The position numbers and the translations under genes are program-made. From Lunularia cruciata (taxonomy: Eukaryota > Streptophyta > Marchantiopsida > Lunulariales > Lunulariaceae): DNA of 64,000 nt. The stretch covers positions 48,770,243 to 48,834,242 of the forward strand of contig OX419761.1 of the NCBI GenBank assembly GCA_948567375.1, written 5' to 3'. Below the pieces are notes generated by a model, which did not search any database, was not told the origin of the DNA, and was given only the letters and a program-made list of their open reading frames with translations. Shown here one piece after another: positions 11,075 through 25,100 of this stretch. Each line of letters begins with the position of its first letter. Positions within the stretch are counted from its first letter, which is position 1.

Positions 11075-13048
11075 ATGACAGAATTGGGGGTTCCTGCACC
11101 TGTCGGTGGAACGGACCACAAGGAGGAGCCAGAAACTGCCATTCTTTTTATTGGCGTGTCACTCATTTTGGGAGTATTATGTCGACAAGTGTTCAGGGGC
11201 ACACGAGTGCCCTACACCGTCGCTTTGCTCATTTTAGGAGCTGGTCTTGGTGCACTGGGTAAGAGATGCTGTCCATCTTGAAAATCATTGCGAATCTCCT
11301 TTCTGAACCTGCTTGTAGTTACACTTGCCAAAACTGGTGCGCGTGTATTGGTTTGTTCAGTCCCACAAATGAGTATGGGAGTCCGTGACTGTATTCACCT
11401 GAAGTGAGTGACCTTTATTTGCATTTTATTGCAGAGTTTGGAACCAGCCGAGGATTGGGAGCATTGGGAGAAAGTATAAGAATGTGTACGACCCCCTATT
11501 CATTTGCCCCTTCGTTTCGCGATCTATGTTGGAGAGTTGAGAGGTTGAAGATTGGGCCTTCTCTTTTACATGTACATGGCCTCCCCAAAGCGTCTGTACA
11601 TCTCAAGAAACTCAGGAACCAAACATTCCTAGTATGTCATAGGAATAGGTGATGGCAGTCACTGGACGGAATTTTGGACAGGTACACTGCAATGCATATA
11701 TTTCTGTATCTAGTCTTAGATCTGCATGTGGTAGCCCGAAACTGTTTTAGACTACCAGATCTAAGACGACAAAATTTCTCTACAGGGTCACGTATCAATC
11801 CAAATCTTATACTCTTCATCTTTCTTCCTGCTCTTCTTTTTGAGAGCTCCTTCGCCATGGATCTTCACCAAATAAAGGTAACAAGCCAGCTTGATATGTT
11901 TCCTTCTCTGATTGATATGTACAAGTTGTTCTTGCTTACCGAGACAATTGTGTTGGCTGATTATCATGAACGCTATAAATATTGACGGTGAGATGGAGTA
12001 GTTTTGTATAGCTTTTTGTAGTGGGAGAGACCTGAAAGTAGGTATAGTCCACAGTTTAATATAAAGAGATCTGTCTGTTCCTTGCAGAGATGTATAACAC
12101 AGATGATGTTGCTTGCGGGTCCTGGAGTCTTGATTTCTACAGGCTGCCTAGCACTCGTACATCGCGTAAGCCATTGTTACGACTCCTTCGTTAATGAACT
12201 ACCTTGCTTTCAACTATGTGCATTTCACATTCTACGACTTAATTCTATGTTTGGTTTCTAGAGAAATAGGCTACCCCACCAAGTCTACTCCGTGTGTTTC
12301 GTTTTCAAATTGACCGTATGCTGTAGTTATAATCTGTATGCTCCTCTTTTTCATCTATTTACTTTTATCAATAGGATTCAGTTTTCCAACCAAAAGTTGC
12401 TCTGTGGAAACTCAGTATCTGTTCCCTTATGGCTGGAATTGGAGCACGTGTTTGCTTCTGGGAGGTCTTCTTAGTGCAACAGATCCAGTGGCTGTTGTTG
12501 CTCTTCTTAAAGAGTTGGGAGCGAGCAAAAAATTAAGTACAATAGTGGAGGGTGAATCCTTAATGAATGACGGGTCAGATTCTCTTTCAAAATTCGCTTG
12601 CTTAGAAGCTTTAAATGTTGCCGCTCCCCCTTCTTTTTCCTATCCAATAGTTTTCTTGATTTTCGTAGGATTCACATGTATCTCTTTCTTCAGGACTGCA
12701 ATTGTTGTGTTCAAGCTGTTTTTCCAAATGGTACTTGGGAAGAATTTCACAGCAGGGGACATCGTCGAATTTTTCTCGCAAGTTGCACTCGGAGCGTAAG
12801 ATCACTCACCCAGCACATTTATATATGGTGTTTTCCAGATCTACTTTGATAAGTTTAGTCACAAAATGAATTCTCATCAGCACTCTGTAATTCATGCAGA
12901 GTTGCGTTGGGTCTTGGATTTGGACTAGTGACCGTGTTGTGGATTGGACGAGTGTTCAACGATGCCATTGTCGAAATTACGCTTACTCTCACTGCAAGCT
13001 ACTTGGCCTTTTTTGTTGTGAGTTATTTCTTCATGAGGGCACTCTAAA

Positions 13049-13146
<98 letters not shown>

Positions 13147-16100
13147 CGGTTTACTAGTCTGTTAGCCATATGTTATTCTCAATTTGTTTCAATTATGCCT
13201 TTGCTTCAAGTTACATTTGATGCATTCTACCTTATGGATTTCTCACTATTCTAGCATTGTCAATTATGTACATCTTGCTTATCAATCATTTGCACCTCAT
13301 GAGTTCTGGATAACCCGTTCCCAGAACGGCATCTGTTCTAGTATACCTATATATATATGACGCATAACGAAATGCGGGTTACTTTCTAAGTTTTGCCCTA
13401 CTTTTCTAAGTTGTGCGAGTTTTTTAATGTTATCCGTCTGCTACTTTCTCATCCGTGGCATCCGAGTCTTTGCCTCCCAGGTAGTAGCTTATTGAGATAA
13501 TTTTCTTTTTACAGGCTGAACTGGAAGCAGGTGTCTCTGGCGTTTTAACTGTCATGACTGTTGGCATGTAAGTTCCGCAGCTTACTTACAAATCTAAGGC
13601 GGACCTGGGAAATGTCGAAACAGTTTCTTTTTCACAATACTTTTCAAGAAATAAGATGCAAATGCTGGAGGGCCCAATGAAGGCTAGTGGATTATGCACA
13701 AGACCAATATTTGTAGATCCAATATTCCCAGTTTTCTACAGTTAAATTATGAGCGTACTTCCGATGTGATGACTGGACATGATTGCTAAAACTCAACCAG
13801 ATAATGTGGAGCTTGATTATTGATGCTCAAAGAACCCTTGTTTCCCAATATTCGGTAGCATCCGTTCCAAATAATTCTTCGTAGTTGATCATTTCCAGGT
13901 TTTTTGCGGCGTTCGCAAGAACGGCTTTCACAGGTGAAAGTCAACAGAGTATGCTTCACTTCTGGTAATAACTTCCACATATCATTCATTGCTAGTGGGT
14001 TCCTCATGTAAACTATGTCTTAAATCATCCTATTTTATTTGGAATCTTGTAAGTTTCAGTGCATTTCCCGGTTTCCCCACACACTATGCGCAGAAACCCT
14101 TCCGAAGGACGGCGTCACCTTTTTGTCGACCGTCAATTTGTGGTTGACACAGTTGATGTACATGGTTTTGACAGGGAGATGGTCTCGTACATCGCCAATA
14201 CCTTAATCTTTATTCTCAGGTCTGCAGATCTTTCGAGAACTCGTTTGAGGTCACTTTCTTTTTCTAAACTTTAGACAACGACAGATTATTTCTTGCTCTG
14301 GAGTTTTATGCCTGCTTATCAACTGGTGAAACAGAGTAGTTAGTTTCGAAGGATAGATGCTTTACTCACTTTTATTTTACTGATATACTTGCAGTGGAAC
14401 GGTAATTGCGGAGAGCATCCTGCAGAGTCGAGACACTATACAAGGTATTGAACAATCTTCTTAGTTGTTTCTGTCACCGACATAGAGGGTTGAATCAACT
14501 CATGGAGAAGCTTTGAAGAAGCATACAAAAGTAAGGCTTGAAGATCTCTCCAAGGGAATTGGCCTTTGACAAAGACCTGAAATGACCGCTGATGCAGCGG
14601 TTATTTCAGTCAACACGGGAGATTTCAGGACAACATGTGACTGTGCAGTCACATGTTGTCCTGCTTCGAAGTTTCCCCACCTAATGAGTTAGAAGTAGAA
14701 TTAAGTTTGAACCAAGTGTTACTGAAGTATCTATGGCAAGGGCTACATTACGACGGACGACAGTTCATTTGCAGTAAACCCTGCATCCTTTGAAATTTGA
14801 TTGTTCTGATTGCAGGAAAGGACTGGGCATACTTAGTTTTGCTTTACGTAGCATTGCAGCTTTCCAGAGTGGTCGTGGTCATCGTACTTTACCCAGGATT
14901 GAGGTACTTTGGTTACGGGCTTGATTGGAGGGAGGCATCTATCCTTATCTGGTCGGGACTTCGTGGAGCTGTTGCCTTGGCTCTGTCCTTGTCTGTTGCT
15001 GTGAGTGATACTGCCTTCATTCTTACCGTAATAGGGGAGCTCTCAGCACAAGTTAATATTCATTGCGCTCTGATTTTTATGATGTTTCCTTCCTCAGATT
15101 CTTCTTTTCTTTTCTTTCTGTTGGTTTGACCGTCGTCTCTCAACATCACATCTATTCTTAAGTATGTTCATATGAGTCACTCCCTGACTTAACCTTATCT
15201 TCAATACGCAAAAGCTAGTGCCGTGCGAAGGTAAACATGGATCTATCTATAACAAGTGGAAAGTTATGGTTCTTAACATCATATCACCGAATAATTCCAC
15301 TGGTTTTCCTTCAATGAATCCCCTAGCATCTGATGGATACTTCCTCACTGCAAGGATATTACTATCATCTTAAGAAATAGGATGGAGGTCTAAACGATGG
15401 CTCAATTCTCTTGCAGCCGGTTACACTAGGGATTATCCACGCACTCTAACATGGCTCAGTTGCTCATGTCACTCTAGGAAACGGATAATTCATATTCGAT
15501 GGTTATGCGGGGTTTGTCCATTTACCAATCAGGGCACCAGCGGACGTAGTAGATGTTAATACTGATATCAAGCTGTGGCTTGCAGCACATTGGTGACTCT
15601 GAATCGGAGGGATATGTACTTATTACCAAGAGAACAGAAGCCCAGGTAAGAATTGAAACATAGTCTATCTTTGTGCGTGTGTAACTTTGAGCCTTTGACT
15701 TCACATTACAACGAGGGCGATAGATGCATATCATTTGTATTGCTTCTATCAACTCTAGTTGAAGCCGGCTTTTGTAACGTCAAGAATATTGCGAGGTATT
15801 GTGGATTCATAATAATTATCCTTTGTTAAATTAAGTAATCTCTAGTTTAGGGACTTTCTTGTTAGAATGAGACAAGTTAGTTACTGTTCATGCTGCTACT
15901 GTTCACATGAGTTACTGTTCATGCATACTGTTCACATGTTTTCCATGCGCTGCATGTGTTACATGAGCAATATGGTAGCACGCCTTTCAACACACCCTTC
16001 AGATCTTTGTATCTATATAATCTCAGTCAGGAGGAGTTCTATTGGGTTGATTCCTAACATTTCCCCTCTGCATTTCGTGAAGCCCTGAGTTGCCTAACAT

Positions 16101-19100
16101 CATCTCAGGAGTGTTTTGTGATATCTCAGTATTGGGGGTTATTTGTGCTACGTGAGTGAACTGGCTGTACTGTCTTTGAAGGCTAAGAGAGAGTGAGTTG
16201 AGTTTTGCTGTGTGCAATCAGGAGTGTCTACTCTGGTGAGACTAGGAAAGCTAAGTGCTAGAATGTCTGATACATTAGAAGTCAGAATGACTGAGGATAG
16301 ACCATCTACTTCAAAGAGCAGGAACAAAGGTTCTCATCATCCTCAATGACCAAATAATGATATTGCTGATAGCCCACAAATCGTTGCGAAGTCATACTTG
16401 GATGTTGTTCCTTATCCCATTCAAAGAGCAGGAACAAAGGTTCTCATCATCCTTAATGACCAAATAATGATATTGCTGATAGCCCACGAATCGTTGCGAA
16501 GTCATACTTGGATGTTTGTTCCTTATCCCACTCGTTGCCACAGTTTGTCTTTTTCACAGGTGGTATTGTGTTTTTAACTTTGATAATCAACGGAAGCACA
16601 ACGCAATTTCTACTCCGAGCCTTACACATGGATCGGACGTCTGAAACCAAGGTTCGATTGTGATATCCTTTGTCATAGTCATTTGTCAAGTAAGCATTCA
16701 TTGGTGTGTCTTGTAGCTCCCATTTGTTCGGTTTTTTCTAATCCAAGTTTTTTACATAATGTGTGATATTAGTCTAATGCTGTTCTCTACGTTGGGTCAA
16801 ACTGACCTGGGACTTCATTGCGTGGTCCACTTTTCTGCTATAAAAGTTTTTTGTTATCGGTGACAGCAAGTTGCACATCTTCGTGAAAGCTTTCTAGCAA
16901 TATTTACTTAAAGTACTGGACTGACGGTGGACGCGATTGTCAAAATCATGCGCTTGTCTTTAGTTAAAAGATTGTCAGGGACCCATATAGGCTGACTTGC
17001 ATGAGTTCAGATATGACTACAGTTGCTCCGCAGATACGATCTGGATTATCGCAGCGAGGACTCGCGATTGAAAGCTTAACATGCACTGATAGTTGCTGCA
17101 TTTGACGCATGGTTGGTTGCAGGCCCTGGTTTTGGAGTATGTGAGACATGAAATGTACAGCAAAGCTCTGGAGTCTTTTGGAGAATTAGGAGAGGATGAA
17201 GATCTAGGTCCAGCAGAATGGTCAAGTGTGAGAAAGTATGTTAGCTGTTTAGCGTTTCCGGCAAGCGGGGGAACCCCACATCCACATGAAGCAAGCGCAT
17301 CGGGAGAAGAAAGCTACAGAATGGTTCTACTAGATACACGCATTCGTTTCTTAAATGGTGCGATTTTCAGCCCATTCTTGCTCAGTTCTGAGGCAGCTTT
17401 TGTAAGATGACTGCTGGGCAGGGCAGATCACCTGAATTAATTGTGTAGGTATAGCAATCAGGTATTAATTGTGTAGACGTTATTGGTTCTTTAACAACCA
17501 TGCTGAAGAAGTGCTTGCAATCAAACAGGAGTACAGGCAGCATATTGGGAAATGCTGGGCGAGGGTCGTATAACAAGAACAGCAGCAACCCTTCTTATGC
17601 AATCTGTTGATGAGGCTCTTGATTTGGTATGACTGAACCTTTTAATCATGCCTAGTTCTAAAAGTCACAGTCGACACAATTTTCTGGCTTATAAATACTA
17701 CTTAACCTCTAGTGTCGACTGGGCTCAGTTAAACATCTGAATAATTCGCAGGTAGCTCGAGATGAAGCCATGCAGGATTGGAAAGGTCTTCAGCCTCATG
17801 TACATTTTCCGCACTATCTGAAGTGGAGAGGTTCATCTATGTTGCCGCAACGTCTACTCTCGTTCTTTACAGTTGTTAGGCTGGAGCTAGGGTGCTACAT
17901 GGCTGCAGCTTTCCTTCGGGCTCATAGACAAGCACGACGCCAACTTCGGGATTTTATTGGTGTGATGCCTCATTCTCAGTAGTTCTTCGGCTACAGCGGC
18001 TTATTTTAAGACATGATGTCATGATGATCAAACTGTTTTCTAGCAGTTTTTCCATTGCCTTAGCCATGCATAGCGGCGTTGAAAATCTGTGCCATGTTTA
18101 GCCTAGAGGAGTTTGATCACCCAGGTCCATGTTTACTTGTTTGGACGAAAATGTTTTTCCATCTAGCTGTCAGGTCATAGTTCCGAGAGTTCCACCGGAA
18201 CTCATTGGTCGTCCTCACTGTTTCACTCTCCGGGGACTTCAAGATTCTCATGCTTTCTTCCAAGGGAAGTATTGGCTTTACCTATATTATGCAACTAAGA
18301 TGCACCTAACTAGCTATTCTCTACCGATTATCAGGAGAAAGCGATGTAGCTGACGGTGTTATCAAAGAGAGTGAAGACGAGCAAATAGAGGCCAGGCGGT
18401 TCCTCGAAGACGTCCGACTGCTCTTTCCCCAGGTCTCGACCAGTGCAATGTCAACTAGGATAAGAACTTTGTCAGACAACAGTTTAAAACAAATGTTAAA
18501 GTCTGGAGCGCAACGAAGTGATTTTGCCGATCAGAAGCCCTAGCCTAGGGGTGCTTCAGAATATGATTCGAGAACCGAGGTCAAAAGAGCCGTTTCATGA
18601 ATCTCTTCTTCTAACATTAAAGGTTCGTTTGATCTTGCTACAGGTTTTACGAGTAATCAAAACAAAGCAGGTTACTTATGCTGTCCTTGTACATTTGAGT
18701 TCTTACGTTAAAAGTCTGGACGAAGCTGGACTCCTAGAGGAAAAAGAGAAAAACCATCTCCATGACATGATCCAGGTATGCTTTCCTGGTCTAGTGGATG
18801 TGTTGGATCTTTCTTTCTTCAGTAACAAGTTGTTGAAATTCCTTATATCTTCACATGCTAGCGGGTCATCCTGTCATTTTATCCCGTGTTCTTGAGTATA
18901 CCTGCTCTGAGAAGATTGTGGACTCGTAACCCAATTATTTACTTCAATAGTCCCCACTTCAAACCTGTGTACTTGGATGGACGCTTGCTCTAGAACTATG
19001 TCCACGAGGCTCGATCCAAGTATCCGATCCCTCTAGGGTCTTAGGTTTAAGTAACGCCTCCACTACAGTGGGGCCTGTTCAAGGAAATAACTCGCGATAT

Positions 19101-22100
19101 CCCATGTAATCACCGTAGTGCCCTGGATAAAAGCATACGACATATGAATTCTGGAGATCAGTATTGATGCCTCCATATCTGAGTGATCTGTGGGAATCTT
19201 GAGGAAGATTTCATAAATGCAGCAATGACTTTGAAGACCACTGCATCTCAAGGTTGAGAATGTATAAATATGTGATTATTAAGGAACTTATTGCTATCCC
19301 CTTGTTTGCTGGGATCAGGTAGACTTGAAAATGCTGCAAAGGCAACCTCCAACAGTCAAAATGCCCACAGCGTACGAGGCTTTGAGCAATCAGCCATTTT
19401 TTGGGGCCCTTCCGGCTAACATCCAGAGGCTTCTATCCAATTCCGCCAAAGAGTGCATGATGTTCCGGGACAATCCGCTCTATCTAGAAGATTCAAAAGC
19501 AGATGGAGTGTGGCTTATTGCCAACGGGTCTGTGAAGGTATGTCCCCATTGCTATCATCACATGTGCTAATTTTTCATCCATTCATTTTCGAGCAAAAAA
19601 ACATTTTTAGTTTTGTTATTGGTTTGAACAGTTTTGGACTATTTGCCGAGAATTCTGGTTTCTACCTGTTGCTGTTCTGCTCGAAAGTGCTTATTCGCGA
19701 TTGTAAACGCGAAGATCCATTTTCTGATGTTCTGATATTCGAGACTGTACCAACAGTGGAGCAGGGAGAAAAGCACCGGACGACATGTACTACACCCAAC
19801 TTTTCCCCATGGCAGTACGTTGGGTCTTTATGAATGTTTAACAGGCAGGCCAGGGCTCTGCACCGTAAAAGCAGATTCAGTCGCACATTGCTTCTTTATT
19901 GATGCAGTCAAGCTCATGGCCTCCTTGCCTACGGAACCAGGGCTTGAAGACTTCTTCTGGCAGGTCTTACTTCCTGTCCTATTCTCATATTGTTATCTTT
20001 ACGTATAATTTGATTAGTGTACCATTCTTTTAGACAGTAGCAATCTCTTAAGTATTTTTGGCTGTTTTTCACATCGGAGTTGTATCCAAAGTCGGTAGTT
20101 GTGAATTGGTTACATAAGGTGTATTCTTAAAGTTGCCCTGTACTCTAGACAAAGTTGGTGTGAGGGGTTGCAACTCACACTCCTATCCCGCTCCTCCGAC
20201 ACGGCCGATGAAGTCATAATATTTCAGTAAAGGCATCTAGTGAGGGTTTGGCTACTTCCGCTTCGTGAACAGTCAAAATAGATAATGTCCTTGTGAGTGT
20301 TTTAGGACTCATGTGTTCATAGAGCATGCAGCGATATACGCTATCCAGTCCTCCTTCTGTCCTCATATATCCATATCCAGTCCTCCTCTGTCCTCATTTC
20401 TCTATATCCAGTCCTCTCCCACTTCGCTCCAACACAGCCATGACACCATCCACTCCTCCCACTTCACTCTACTCCACCTATCGCAACTAAAGCTCTGTCT
20501 TTTCCTCCTTGCTCGATGTTTCTCTGTTTGGTGGTCCTCTTGTGCTTCCAGTTTCAGATGCCTAGTCTATTGTGTGTTGGTTCTTCTTCCATGATGTATA
20601 CTAGTTCTCTGCATGTGCTACTTATGAAATGTATCAATTACGTCGTTACTTCCGCTTATCTTCATAAATTTAGACTCACTTACATTCCATTTGATTAGAT
20701 TCAATTCATTTCTGTTTGCATACGGTCATGCATGCATTGCATATGCACTTCATATGCACATCCTCGATTCCATACTGGTGAGTTCTGGATCCCCCGTTTT
20801 AAATGGTTTCTGCACCCACGCAATTTTCAAATGTCCTAGTCTTGGCATTAATGAGCTTTCAAACAGAAACTTGGTACTAGGGGTAGTGGCAGTCACCTAG
20901 CTACTTCGGTAGTACGTTAGGGACTGATGAAGTCATTAGTGCTTTTGTGCAGGCTCACTATGACCGCCTGTCTACCTCTTCAGTGCTAAGTGTTTTGGGA
21001 CTCATGCGTCCATAGCGCATGCAGCAATATACTCTATCCAGTCCTCTAATGCTTCGCTCTGCATCCCCCCAGAAGCCGTCCAGAGAACAGCTTCTACTCT
21101 CATTTCCTCATACCCTGTCCTCTTGACATACATGTTACCGATTACACTATGCTTACTAGTTTTTTACATGTGTTGCTCTCGATATGTTGCTATTTTGCCT
21201 TTACTTCAGTTCACATTCAATTTGTTAAAGTCACTTAATCTCCTTTATGGATTTAATACTCATCTCGATTTGCACATATCATGTTTCCTTGGCACTCATG
21301 AGCTTTCGAACAGAAACTCTGTTGGAGGAATACTGATATTTGCGCAGCTACTTCGGCACTACGTTTGGCGATGATGAAGACGTACTAGCTTTCGGGGAGG
21401 CTTTCTATGGCTGCCTTCTGCTTCCTCTTGCTGTTTCAGCGTTTCAGGACTCATGCATCCATAGTCCATAGTGATATACTCTATGTCCAGTCCCCTAATG
21501 CCATGCTCTACTTTACTTCCCTGAATGGGGAAGTAAAGCAGAATGGAAATCGTTCAAAGAAGGATTTCCACTCTACTTTTTCATACCCAAAATCCTGGGT
21601 TTGGTTTCGATCAATTTGTTCTCAATTCATTCAGTTTGTTTCCAGTTGTTTCACATTCGCTTATTTCGAGATTTCTTGATATGAGTTGACTCTTCGTTTC
21701 CTCAGTACACATTGGTTCATAGATTCTCTACATGTAGTTATATATGTTTGTTGATTGACAAAACATGCTTCTTATGAATTAGATTTCATCTCGTATTTAC
21801 ATATTTGTTAGTTAGTTCTGCTTTCATTTTATTGCCATTTCATCTACATTTCTTTTGCATTTAATGAGTTCTGGATCCCCCGTTCTTCGAGCGGCTTCTG
21901 TCCTCATAACTCCAATATCATGTTTACACAATTACTTGTACCCTTCTGTTAATTTGCTGACACGTGAACCCACACTGCCTGATAGCTTCTCTCCTTCACA
22001 GTATCCGAGGACCCTCAAAGCACCCGAGGGACTCATTCTCTCAAGAAAAACCCCTCCCCGTTCCCTGCCGTTCCCCTCCCCCTCTTGGGGTATTGTTCGT

Positions 22101-25100
22101 TCCACTTGGTCTTAAATTAAGGTGGTTCGCTACATGCTTTGCTTAGAGCTTATCAATTACATGATGTACATAAGTACTCTGCTATTGATTCTGGAAATAT
22201 TTATATTTCGTTTGTGCTTAGCCTTACACTTGATCGGTTAGATGCACTTCACCTCCTTTACAGCTTTATTGTGCATCTCGCTTTGCTCTATATCATGTTT
22301 ACATTTCATCTGCACTTATTGAGTTCTGGATCCCTCGTTCTTCTTTGAACGGCTTCTGCTCTCATGTCCTAAATATCATGTTTTCATATCATGTGTAAAC
22401 ATGAGAATATGTTTGCCTTGGCACTAATGAGCTTTAGAACAGAAACTCAGTTCAAGGGGTACTGACTGTTGCTCAGCTACTTCAGCACTAGGTTTGGCAC
22501 TGATGAAGTCGTAAGTGCTTTCGGGGAGGCTTACTATGGCTGCCTTCTGCTTCCTCTGGCTGTTTCAGCGGTCAGGACTCATGCGTCCATGCGTCATTTA
22601 GTGATATACTCTATCCAGTCCCCTATATCTTGCATCTCATTTGCATTCAATGAGTTCTGGATCTCCCATTCAAGGAATGCTTCTGTCCTCATTTCCCTAT
22701 GTCCAGTCCCGGAACGCTTTGCTCTATTTCCCCCATTCTTTGAACGATTTTCTCTCTACTTTTTAAGACCCGAACCTGGGATCGTTTCGATCAATCTTAG
22801 ACATAAAACCTTACTCTCCTCGCCTTCTTGTTTTTATTACTGGACGTTCAATTCATAAACTGCGGATAACTCAATGTCTCGCTAATCAGTCTTAGTTTAC
22901 AAATGGTTTACTACTTCCTTACAGGTTTTGCTTTAGGTTCACCTTGCGATCAGGTTTCATGTGATTGTACATTTCTGTATAATCTCGGTTTACAATCTGC
23001 ATTCAATTCATTTAGTTTGTTTCCACGTGTTTGTACATTTCGGTATTAGTCTCGGTTTACAATTTGCTCTCAATTTATTAAGTTTGTTTCCAATTGTTTC
23101 ACATTTGCTTACTTCGTGATTTCTTGATAGTAGTTTTGCTCTTCGTTTCCTCTTCATTTGCTCTTCGTTGTCTCAGTACACATTGGCTCACGGATTCTCT
23201 ACATGTAGTTATATATGTTCGTTGCTTCTCTTGATCAGTTTTTGGACAATCCTGAAGATTTAATCTCACTCCTGACTCTACAGGATTGTAAACAGGTTTA
23301 TAGTCTTGCATATGAAAACGAGTAGGAATCTCTCTTAAATAGCTCTCTTGAGATAGACTGATCTTTCGTTGTTTTCTGTCTCTTGTGACTTGCAACTGAA
23401 GACAATGACTAATCTCTCCCAGATCATCATCTCAAAACCCTGTTTAAGAGATTCTTTGACAGAGAGGACAAGAGAAAGATTATTGCTGGCAAGGATGCAG
23501 TCATCTACATAAGGAGGTAAGATCACAAAATGAGAACCAGAATGGAAGATATAGAGATAAGAATCAGCTCCAGAGCGCTCAAATCCCAAACCTAGTAAAA
23601 ACTGATCAAACTTGTAATACCACTCTGGCAGACTGTTTGAGACCATGCAAAGCCTTGTAGAGCTGTAAAACCAATTGCCCTTGTTTATTGGCTTGTTGTT
23701 GCTTGTGCTGGTCAGGAGTCAGCAACCCAAGAGGAATGTGCATGTAGATTCTCTCAGTCAATGTGCCATTGAGAAAAGCTGTTTTGACATCAAGAGCATG
23801 CACTTCCAAATCATTCTGAGCTGAGTAAGCAAGTAGCACACAAATTGTTGTCAATTTGACAATAGGAGATTAGGTCTCTGTGTAGTCAATACCTGGAACT
23901 TGAGAGAAACCACGAGCAACAAGTCTAGCCTTGTACCTTTGGATCAAGCCTTGTACCTTTGGATCAAGCCTTGTACATCAAATTTCTTTTTAAAAATCCA
24001 CTTACAGGTGACTGCCTTGTGACTTGCTGGTAACTCGGTGATGACCCATGTTTGATTGTTCTCCATGGACTGAAGCTCATCTTGAATAGCCTCAAACCAT
24101 TTACTGGAATCAGGTCCAGCGATAGCACCTTCATAAATGTCAGGATCAGGATCAGATGCAGAATAATGCACGCTGAGTGCATTAGCAGACTCCAACAGTG
24201 CATCATATTTTCGACTTGAGTGCGAACCCTTGTGCCTTGACGTACAGAAGGTGCTTGGACAGCATCTGGAGAAGGTAGAGGTTTTGGCCTCCTAGTGTAA
24301 ACAATGGTAGAGGATCCTGAGGACCTGTGTGGAGTACCAGAACTAGAAGGTAAGGACTGTAGTGAAGAAGATAATGGAGAAGGAATTGTTGGAGCTGTAA
24401 GATTGTGGAGAGAAGGTGACTGAGACAGAGTAGGAGTTGGTGGGGATAGACTGTGGGTGGACTGAGAACTAGAAGCAGGAGAGGAAATGAAAATTGTTGG
24501 ATCATAGATGAACTCCAGTTGAACATCCTGAGTGTCAGAACACTATTTATGTTCATGAGTATAGGTTTGTTCCTGAGACTGAACATCTCTTGACAGAAAA
24601 ATGGAGTTATCAGATATCTTCTGTAGTCTGTAAGCTTTACTATCCTGATTATAGCCAAAGAAAATACACTTGGAAGACTTAGAATCGAGTTTAGATCTGC
24701 AAGAAGATGGAACATGTGCATAAACAATGCACCCGAAAATTGCGAAGCAGGGATAGATTAGGTTTATAACCAAACCAGAGTTGGAAGGGTGTGACTTCGG
24801 AGGAGATGGTTTTGGTAGGACTTCGATTTTGTAGAAAGTTGGCAATGTGTAGTGCCTCTCCCCAGTAAGGCTTGGGGAGTCCAGACTCAAATAACATAGT
24901 GCAGACTGCTTCCACCAACGTTCTGTTCTTTCTCTCAGCAACACCATTTTGCTGAGGAGTATGTGGAGTGCTGAATTGGCGCATGATACCTTCGCCTTTG
25001 CAGGAAAAGTGAAAATCTGCAAAATTCACCACCGTTGTCAGAGCGCAGCACCCAGACCTCCTGATTGAGTTGAGTCTCTGCATAGGTCCCATATTCTTGA

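Noticed and set aside
18433-18643. Exon 18 frame continues about 35 codons past the proposed donor
   Set aside because: Homology resumes exactly at 18644 ([12 protein letters not shown]) after FPQ, and the read-through meets a TAG. The extension is intronic, although retained-intron transcripts are possible.
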